Below are positions 56,652 through 64,000 of a stretch of 64,000 bases of DNA, piece by piece (position 1 is the stretch's first letter; each line of letters begins with the position of its first letter). This stretch comes from Myxococcales bacterium (lineage in GTDB: Bacteria > Myxococcota_A > Polyangia > Nannocystales > Nannocystaceae), in NCBI GenBank assembly GCA_020633315.1, contig JACKDV010000004.1, positions 186,001 through 250,000 of the forward strand, given 5' to 3'. The notes under the pieces are model-generated. The model did not search any database, was not told where the DNA came from, and saw only the letters and a program-made list of their open reading frames with translations. The translations under genes and the position numbers were made by a program.

Positions 56652-57371
56652 TCACTCGCCCCGCGGACCGAGCACGCCGTGCGAGACGAGCTGCTCGTCG
56701 GCGATGTCGACGTGCTCGCGAGGAATCGCCTGCAGGGGGCCGGGCACGGGCAGGCCCTGGCGTCGGGCCAGGGCCACCAGGCCCGCGGCCGAGGGCTGGA
56801 ACAGCCGGGTCTGCAGGGTCTGCCAGTGGCGATAGACGAGCACCAGGATCGGGCGCGGCGGCGGGAGCTCGGCCTCGGCGTCGCGCTCGAGCGTGCCCAC
56901 GATCTCGGGCACCGGGTGGGAGTACTGCCGCACGAACAGGCGACGCTCGAAGCCGTCGTCCTCCCCGTCGGGCGCCCCGGCCACCGCGGTGCGGATCCAG
57001 CAGAAGTCGGCGATCTCCTCCCACAGCGCGGGCTGCTCGGGATCGTCCTGCTCGCGGCGCTGCGCGAGGAAGACGGGGAAGGCCTCGCCGAAGCCGTTGG
57101 GGTGGCGGGCCACGGGCGGGTGCGCCTCGATGTAGCTCGCCACCAGGCTGCGCCAGCGCTCGGGGTCCTCGCGGCGCACCAGGGTGTGCAGCGGACCGAA
57201 CAGCTCGCGCATGATCTTGAAGAGGTTGCGCTCGGCGAGCACCCGGTAGAAGGCGAAGCTCTCGCCGCCGCTGGGCGAGCGGCCCAGCGCGTCCTCGACC
57301 GTGGCCAGCTCGCGGCGCCCCAGCAGGTAGGGGTGCATCTGGGCGAAGAACTCGGGCAGCGCCACGCTCAT
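56652..57371 (-). CDS. DUF2063/HvfC-BufC-type MNIO partner protein
   Basis: 239 residues. The ATG at 57371 overlaps the MNIO gene stop (ATGA), so the two are translationally coupled. The sequence PEFFAQMHPYLLG, then WRSLVASYIEAHPPVARHPN, GEAFPVFLAQRR and WEEIADFCWIRTAV resembles the DUF2063 helical domain, which in HvfC/BufC/MbnC-type proteins binds the precursor peptide and activates the MNIO partner. The second half (FVRQYSHPVPEIVGTL, RPILVLVYRHWQTLQTRLFQ) fits the same family's C-terminal part. Identification rests on these motifs and gene order and is less sure than for the MNIO itself. Confidence 0.75.
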   Translation of the reverse strand: MSVALPEFFAQMHPYLLGRRELATVEDALGRSPSGGESFAFYRVLAERNLFKIMRELFGPLHTLVRREDPERWRSLVASYIEAHPPVARHPNGFGEAFPVFLAQRREQDDPEQPALWEEIADFCWIRTAVAGAPDGEDDGFERRLFVRQYSHPVPEIVGTLERDAEAELPPPRPILVLVYRHWQTLQTRLFQPSAAGLVALARRQGLPVPGPLQAIPREHVDIADEQLVSHGVLGPRGE

Positions 57372-58219
57372 GCCGACCTCGCCGTGGGAGCCGCGCTGCC
57401 CTGCGCGTGCTCGCGCCAGATGGCGCGCGCCCGATCGGCCTCGTCGAGCACCCGCGTGAGCTCCGGGATGTCGGTGTCCCACTCGAGCAGGGTGGGCACG
57501 GGTCCGGTCAGCGTGAGCGCATGGGCGAACAGCTCCCAGACCTCGGTCACCAGCGGGCGCCCGTGGGTGTCGAGCAGCCGCCCGCCCTGCTCGATGTGCC
57601 CCGCGATGTGGATCTGCATCGTGCGCTCGTAGGGCAGGCCCTCGAGCGCGGCGCGGGGATCCTCGTCGTGGTTGCGGGCGTTGACGAACACGTTGTTGAC
57701 GTCGAGCAGCAGCCCGCAGTCGGCCTCGCGCACCACGGCCGAGACGAACTCCCCCTCGGCCATCGTCCCGCCCGGCATCTTGGCGTAGTAGCTGATGTTC
57801 TCCACCGCCACCGGGCGCTCGAGGCGATCGGCCAGCTCGCGGATGCGAGCCGCGGTGTGTCGCACGGCCTCCTCGGTGAACGGCAGCGGCAGCAGGTCGT
57901 AGAAGTTGTTGCCGCCGATCGTCGCGTAGCAGAGGTGGTCGGTGTAGAAGGGCGCCTCGATCTCGTCGAGGAGCTGCTTGAGCTCGGCCACGTAGCCCGC
58001 GTCGAGCGGGTCGGGCCCGCCCAGCGAGAGCGAGACCCCGTGCGCCACCACGGGCCAGCGCTCGCGGCAGCGCGCGAGGTTGCGACGGACGACCCCGCCG
58101 TGCCCCACGTAGTTCTCGGGGATGATCTCCAGCCAGTCGAGCTCGCGATCGCACTGCTCGATCGCCGCGAAGTGCTCGCGACGGAGCCCGATCCCAACGC
58201 CCTGTGGAGAGGTGACCAT
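57368..58219 (-). CDS. MNIO-family (DUF692) multinuclear iron oxidase, RiPP-modifying
   Basis: 283 residues, the normal MNIO length. TIM-barrel family blocks are all visible: GIGLRREHFAAI, LEIIPENYVG, AHGVSLSLGG (His 60), TDHLCY (Asp 94, His 95), VAVENISYYA (Glu 140), LLLDVNNVFVNARNHD (Asp 173, Asn 175, His 184, Asp 185), IHIAGH (His 204, His 208) and LLEWDTDIP (Glu 247). These are the residues that hold two or three irons in MbnB, TglH and relatives. The family modifies Cys (and a few other residues) of a ribosomal precursor using O2. 34 bp after the repeat-peptide gene and coupled to the DUF2063-type partner. Confidence 0.95.
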   Translation of the reverse strand: MVTSPQGVGIGLRREHFAAIEQCDRELDWLEIIPENYVGHGGVVRRNLARCRERWPVVAHGVSLSLGGPDPLDAGYVAELKQLLDEIEAPFYTDHLCYATIGGNNFYDLLPLPFTEEAVRHTAARIRELADRLERPVAVENISYYAKMPGGTMAEGEFVSAVVREADCGLLLDVNNVFVNARNHDEDPRAALEGLPYERTMQIHIAGHIEQGGRLLDTHGRPLVTEVWELFAHALTLTGPVPTLLEWDTDIPELTRVLDEADRARAIWREHAQGSAAPTARSA

Positions 58220-58253
58220 GGAGAGCCTCGTGGGGTGCGGCGGGGTCCGGCGA

Positions 58254-58559
58254 TCAGCCGCCCCCGGAGCTGGAGTCGCCGGCGGTGGGACAGCCCGCCG
58301 TCGGGCAGCCCGCGGTGGGACAACCGGCCGTCGGGCAACCAGCCGTCGGGCAGCCCGCGGTGGGGCAGCCGGCCGTCGGGCAACCAGCCGTCGGGCAGCC
58401 CGCGGTGGGGCAGCCGGCCGTCGGGCAGCCCGCCGTCGACGAGGTCATGGGCATGGTGGTGCTGTCGGTGTTGTCCCCGTCGTCTCCGCAGGACGGCACC
58501 ATGGCCAGCCCCGCCGTGAGGGCAATGGCCTCGAGAATGGTGGTCAGATTCTTGTTCAT
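58254..58559 (-). CDS. Candidate RiPP precursor: exported peptide with ten TAGCP repeats
   Basis: 101 residues from the ATG at 58559; the ATG 45 bp upstream (58604) adds MTSRSGEIQR-type polar residues and is less likely. A hydrophobic signal-like N-terminus (ILEAIALTAGLAM) ends VPSC at 21-24, close to a lipobox (Pro at -2 is unusual). An acidic linker with CGDDGDNTDSTTMPM follows. The core is ten uninterrupted TAGCP pentapeptides, then TAGDSSSGGG. Ten evenly spaced cysteines, no other function, and position directly before an MNIO and its partner make it the likely substrate. Known MNIO precursors such as bufferins and HvfA also begin with export signals and carry repeated Cys motifs. Confidence 0.85.
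   Translation of the reverse strand: MNKNLTTILEAIALTAGLAMVPSCGDDGDNTDSTTMPMTSSTAGCPTAGCPTAGCPTAGCPTAGCPTAGCPTAGCPTAGCPTAGCPTAGCPTAGDSSSGGG
58287..58436. repeat. Ten 15-bp units (150 bp) encoding the TAGCP repeats
   Basis: Ten 15-bp units run without gaps. Units 4-6 (58332-58376) and units 7-9 (58377-58421) are identical over 45 bp, and units 1-3 are a diverged version, so the array grew by a 45-bp step. Substitutions keep every codon synonymous. Confidence 0.95.
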
Positions 58560-58646
58560 CGTGGTAGCTCGCGTTCTCTGGATCTCGCCAGAGCGAGAAG
58601 TCACAAGGGTTCCCCGACACCAGAGTGCCCAGGGGCCGGCGAGTGT

Positions 58647-58705
58647 ATGGCACCGTCCCGGGAATGGTTACCCGTCGACCGCTAATTTTTTTGGCACGGT
58701 GCCAT
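58647..58705. promoter_or_regulatory. 10-bp inverted repeat upstream of the RiPP precursor
   Basis: ATGGCACCGT (58647-58656) and ACGGTGCCAT (58696-58705) are exact complements, 39 bases apart, spanning the end of the upstream gene (stop at 58682-58684) and lying 88-146 bp before the precursor start. It could be an operator for a dimeric regulator or a transcript stem-loop between the two genes. The right arm itself holds the palindrome GGCACGGTGCC apart from the central base. Confidence 0.4.
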
Positions 58706-59662
58706 CACGGACGCCAATGTTGCGCGCCCATCCAGCGCAAGATGCGCCAGGAGCCATGCTCGGCTCTCACAGACCGCCTCCAAATGGGCCTTGGCGTCCG
58801 GTTCCTGGGCATCCCAGCGCAGCCGCCCCCGCGGGAGGGTGACCCCGTCGGGGCACTGGCGATCCTCGGCCTGCGACGTTTCGTCGCCGCACCGAACCTC
58901 TATAGAGGGATCGTCCCAGCTCCGATCGTGCGCGCCGTAGGGCTCGAGCGGCACCTCGTCCCACAGCACGGTGTGCGGGGTGAAGAAGCCGCTGCGATCG
59001 GTGCTGCGGTTGACCAGGCCGTGCTCGCGCGGCCGCGTGTTCTCCGGACGGGAGAGCGCATGGCAGGCCGCACAGGCATTGCGCCCCCGCACGCCCTCGA
59101 GGAAGCGCTCGCGTCGGGCCTGCGGCATGTTGACCGCGGGCGGCAGCGCGGAGAGCTCGGCCAGCAGGCGCTCGGTCGCGGCCCCGTGGGCCTCGCCGTC
59201 CTCGCGCGCCCACGCCAGGCCGAACAGCGGCACCCCGGGCTCGAGCGAGGTGGGCCGATACACGTGGAAGGTCTGGCTGCCATCGTCGTCGATGCTCGTG
59301 CCGCGGATGTCCACGATGGTCCGCGCCTCCCCGCGCCCGTCGTACTCCACCCGATCGGCGATGGTGCCGGGCGGGAACTCCAGCGTGGGGCGACCGAGCT
59401 CGTCCTCGTGCACCGAGATGCTCGCGTCCTCGGGGAGCCTCACCCAGATCTCCACCTGGTCGAGCACGAAGCTCGACGAGGGCAGGTGCACCGGCGGCAC
59501 GAGCTGGGTGAAGCCCTCGCGCTCGTAGTACCCGGTGGGCTGCTCGATGCGGAGATCCTCGACCCCCGGCGGCGGCCCGTCGGAGCGGCACGCCCCCGCG
59601 AGCGTCACCCCCAGCAGGAGCGACGCCGCAGCGACACGGCAGGGGCGAGGGCGCACGGGCAT
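58682..59662 (-). CDS. Single-heme c-type cytochrome-like lipoprotein
   Basis: 326 residues from the ATG at 59662. Lipobox AGAC near residue 25. A middle domain of strands (VEIWVRLPEDASISVHEDEL, FHVYRPTSLEPGVPLFGLAW) is unassigned. One heme motif appears as NACAACHALSRPENT (CxxCH), followed by GFFTPHTVLWDEVPLEPYG. The last 80 residues have four more Cys and end helical (AWLLAHLALDGRATLASVM). A periplasmic redox role is inferred. It lies 2 bp after the MopE-like lipoprotein gene and 122 bp before the RiPP precursor, all on one strand. Confidence 0.75.
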   Translation of the reverse strand: MPVRPRPCRVAAASLLLGVTLAGACRSDGPPPGVEDLRIEQPTGYYEREGFTQLVPPVHLPSSSFVLDQVEIWVRLPEDASISVHEDELGRPTLEFPPGTIADRVEYDGRGEARTIVDIRGTSIDDDGSQTFHVYRPTSLEPGVPLFGLAWAREDGEAHGAATERLLAELSALPPAVNMPQARRERFLEGVRGRNACAACHALSRPENTRPREHGLVNRSTDRSGFFTPHTVLWDEVPLEPYGAHDRSWDDPSIEVRCGDETSQAEDRQCPDGVTLPRGRLRWDAQEPDAKAHLEAVCESRAWLLAHLALDGRATLASVMAPCQKN

Positions 59663-59664
59663 GC

Positions 59665-60801
59665 CTAGGGGCAGGTGAGGCCGCAGTAGCTGGCCACCTC
59701 GTTGACGCAGGTCGAGTCCCACGCGGTGGTGCAGCAGTACGAGTCGAACAGGCAGATCGTGCTCACGCAGGAGTGGCAGCCGGAGGTGAGCGCCACGCCG
59801 GTGCTGCACACCAGGTGGGCGCAGCTCGAGCCGACGCAGTCGGCCTGGCCGCAGACGGTCTCCACCTCGTTGACGCAGGCCGAGTCCCACGCGGTGCTGC
59901 AGCAGTAGGGATCGGCCGCGCACACGCTGCTCACGCAGGGGTCGCAGCCGTTGACCATGGGGGACCCCGACACGCTGCACAGCCCGAAGGGACAGCCGCA
60001 GCCGTCGTCCACCGTGCTGTCGCAATCGTCGTCGAGGCCGTTGCCGCAGATCTCGGCCACCGGCGCGTTGTTGGCCTGGCAGGTGATCATGCCGCTCACG
60101 CAGGTGTTGGTCCCCGCCGCACAGATCCCCGGCTGCCCGGTGCCGCAGGCCGAGCCCCCGCCCGGGTTGCCGTCGTCGATCGCCCCGTCGCAGTCGTCGT
60201 CCTGCCCGTTGCAGATCTCGGCGCCGGCCACCTGGTCGGGCACGCAGCTGAGCACCCCGCCCACGCAGCTGTTGGTGCCGTCGCTGCAGATGCCCGGCAT
60301 GCCGGTGTTGCAGGCCCCGCCCCCGCCGGGATCGCCGTTGTCGGGCGTGCCGTCGCAGTCGTCGTCGAGGCCGTTGCACACCTCGGCCACGCCCGCGCTC
60401 AGCGGGGCGCACTCCAGCGTTCCGCCAGCGCAGGTCATGACCCCGTCGGCGCACTCGCCCGGCATGCCCGTGTTGCAGGCCGCCCCGCCCTCCGGGTCGT
60501 CGTCGTCGGGCACCCCGTCGCAATCGTCGTCGAGGCCGTTGCACAGCTCGGGCATCGGCGTGCAGCCGGGGGGCGGGCCGTCGTCCACCCCACCGGAGCC
60601 GTCCCCGGTGCTCACCCCCGAGTCGGGGCCCGTGCCTCCGCTCCCGGTGGCATCGTTGGAATCACCGGCGTCGCCCCCCGGGCCACCAAAGGTGAAGCCG
60701 GGGCCCGAGAAGCCGCCGCCGGGCTCCCCTCCCGCACAGCCCATCAGCAGCAGCAGGATCCCCACCGGGGCGACTCGCGCTCGTCGCAGCCTTCCGTCCA
60801 C
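59665..60801 (-). CDS. MopE-like putative metal-binding lipoprotein
   Basis: 378 residues from GTG at 60801. Lipobox LLMGC near 22, a Gly/Ser/Asp linker, then four repeats of the MopE/putative metal-binding motif, each with CNGLDDDCDG..D or close variants (CNGQDDDCDGAID, CGNGLDDDCDSTVDDG), spaced about 60 residues apart together with CxTGxPGxC modules. The C-terminal 100 residues hold two copies of a second module (C.PCVS.VCA.DPYCCSTAWDS.CV.EV, C.SCVSTICLFDSYCCTTAWDSTC). MopE of Methylococcus binds copper; that activity is only suggested here. First gene of the possible six-gene unit running to 56018. Confidence 0.85.
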   Translation of the reverse strand: MDGRLRRARVAPVGILLLLMGCAGGEPGGGFSGPGFTFGGPGGDAGDSNDATGSGGTGPDSGVSTGDGSGGVDDGPPPGCTPMPELCNGLDDDCDGVPDDDDPEGGAACNTGMPGECADGVMTCAGGTLECAPLSAGVAEVCNGLDDDCDGTPDNGDPGGGGACNTGMPGICSDGTNSCVGGVLSCVPDQVAGAEICNGQDDDCDGAIDDGNPGGGSACGTGQPGICAAGTNTCVSGMITCQANNAPVAEICGNGLDDDCDSTVDDGCGCPFGLCSVSGSPMVNGCDPCVSSVCAADPYCCSTAWDSACVNEVETVCGQADCVGSSCAHLVCSTGVALTSGCHSCVSTICLFDSYCCTTAWDSTCVNEVASYCGLTCP

Positions 60802-60890
60802 GGAGGCATCCTAGCAGCCGGGGCGAGGAACGTGGATTCTCCGGCGTCGCTGCGACCATCGGGCCGCCCCGCGCGGGGGCACAGCGAAGA

Positions 60891-64000
<3,110 letters not shown>

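Noticed and set aside
58287..58436. The TAGCP repeat array read as a CRISPR-like or non-coding repeat
   Set aside because: Units are contiguous with no spacers, differ only at synonymous sites in one frame, and lie inside a signal-bearing gene next to its likely modifying enzymes.
58684..58692. The T-run at 58686-58692 as an intrinsic terminator
   Set aside because: It reads as T on the plus strand, which carries no gene here; for the minus-strand genes it is an A-run, so it cannot serve as the U-tract.

Overview
The window is very GC-rich, densely coding DNA with third-position GC so strong that nearly every gene casts long shadow frames. The gene content points to a myxobacterium, most likely of the Nannocystaceae type. 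The evidence is: many lipoproteins with Ser/Thr/Gly/Asp-rich linkers after the lipobox, Cys-rich DUF4215-type and MopE-type repeats, an RCC1 lipoprotein, an apparent MYXO-CTERM tail, and three different Ser/Thr kinase architectures. The genus is an inference. I saw no rRNA, tRNA, CRISPR array or insertion sequence.

Layout. 1-5.1 kb: a cut-off lipoprotein, two glycosyltransferases, a short-chain dehydrogenase, a membrane-anchored SNase-like protein and a K+ channel/TrkA-N protein. 5.3-7.0 kb: a DUF1349-like lipoprotein followed by a decayed partial copy of itself. 7.1-11.5 kb: a kinase fused to an FGE-like domain, an ECF sigma factor, a TetR regulator with two matching candidate operators, and FxsA. 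11.6-21.0 kb: YgiQ radical SAM protein, a barrel protein, a Cys-rich lipoprotein, an HTTM-like membrane protein, a lipoprotein dipeptidyl peptidase III and a beta-propeller-like lipoprotein. 21.1-28.9 kb: an envelope block with a lipoprotein, a small zinc-ribbon protein, three glycosyltransferase-like proteins, a radical SAM/SPASM protein and an L,D-transpeptidase. 29.3-37.3 kb: an outer-membrane protein, amidase, DksA-like protein, metzincin-like exported protein, Rieske oxygenase, enoyl-CoA hydratase and thymidine kinase. 37.4-49.1 kb: two large lipoproteins (DUF4215/RCC1 and FG-GAP), a PEGA protein, and a translationally coupled ruvX-mltG-membrane protein operon. 49.2-56.0 kb: two large Ser/Thr kinases in tandem, one with a periplasmic TonB-like C-terminus and one of PknK type (kinase, AAA ATPase, TPR).

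The most interesting locus is 56.0-60.8 kb on the minus strand. It encodes an MNIO (DUF692) enzyme, its usual DUF2063-type partner, and immediately upstream a 101-residue exported peptide with ten perfect TAGCP pentapeptides. This is the arrangement of an MNIO RiPP pathway (methanobactin, bufferin and Hvf relatives) but with a repeat I do not recognise. The same strand also carries two single-CxxCH lipoproteins (one P460-like) and a MopE-like metal-binding lipoprotein, so the locus looks like an exported metal or redox module. secA begins beyond the right edge and is missing only its first residues.
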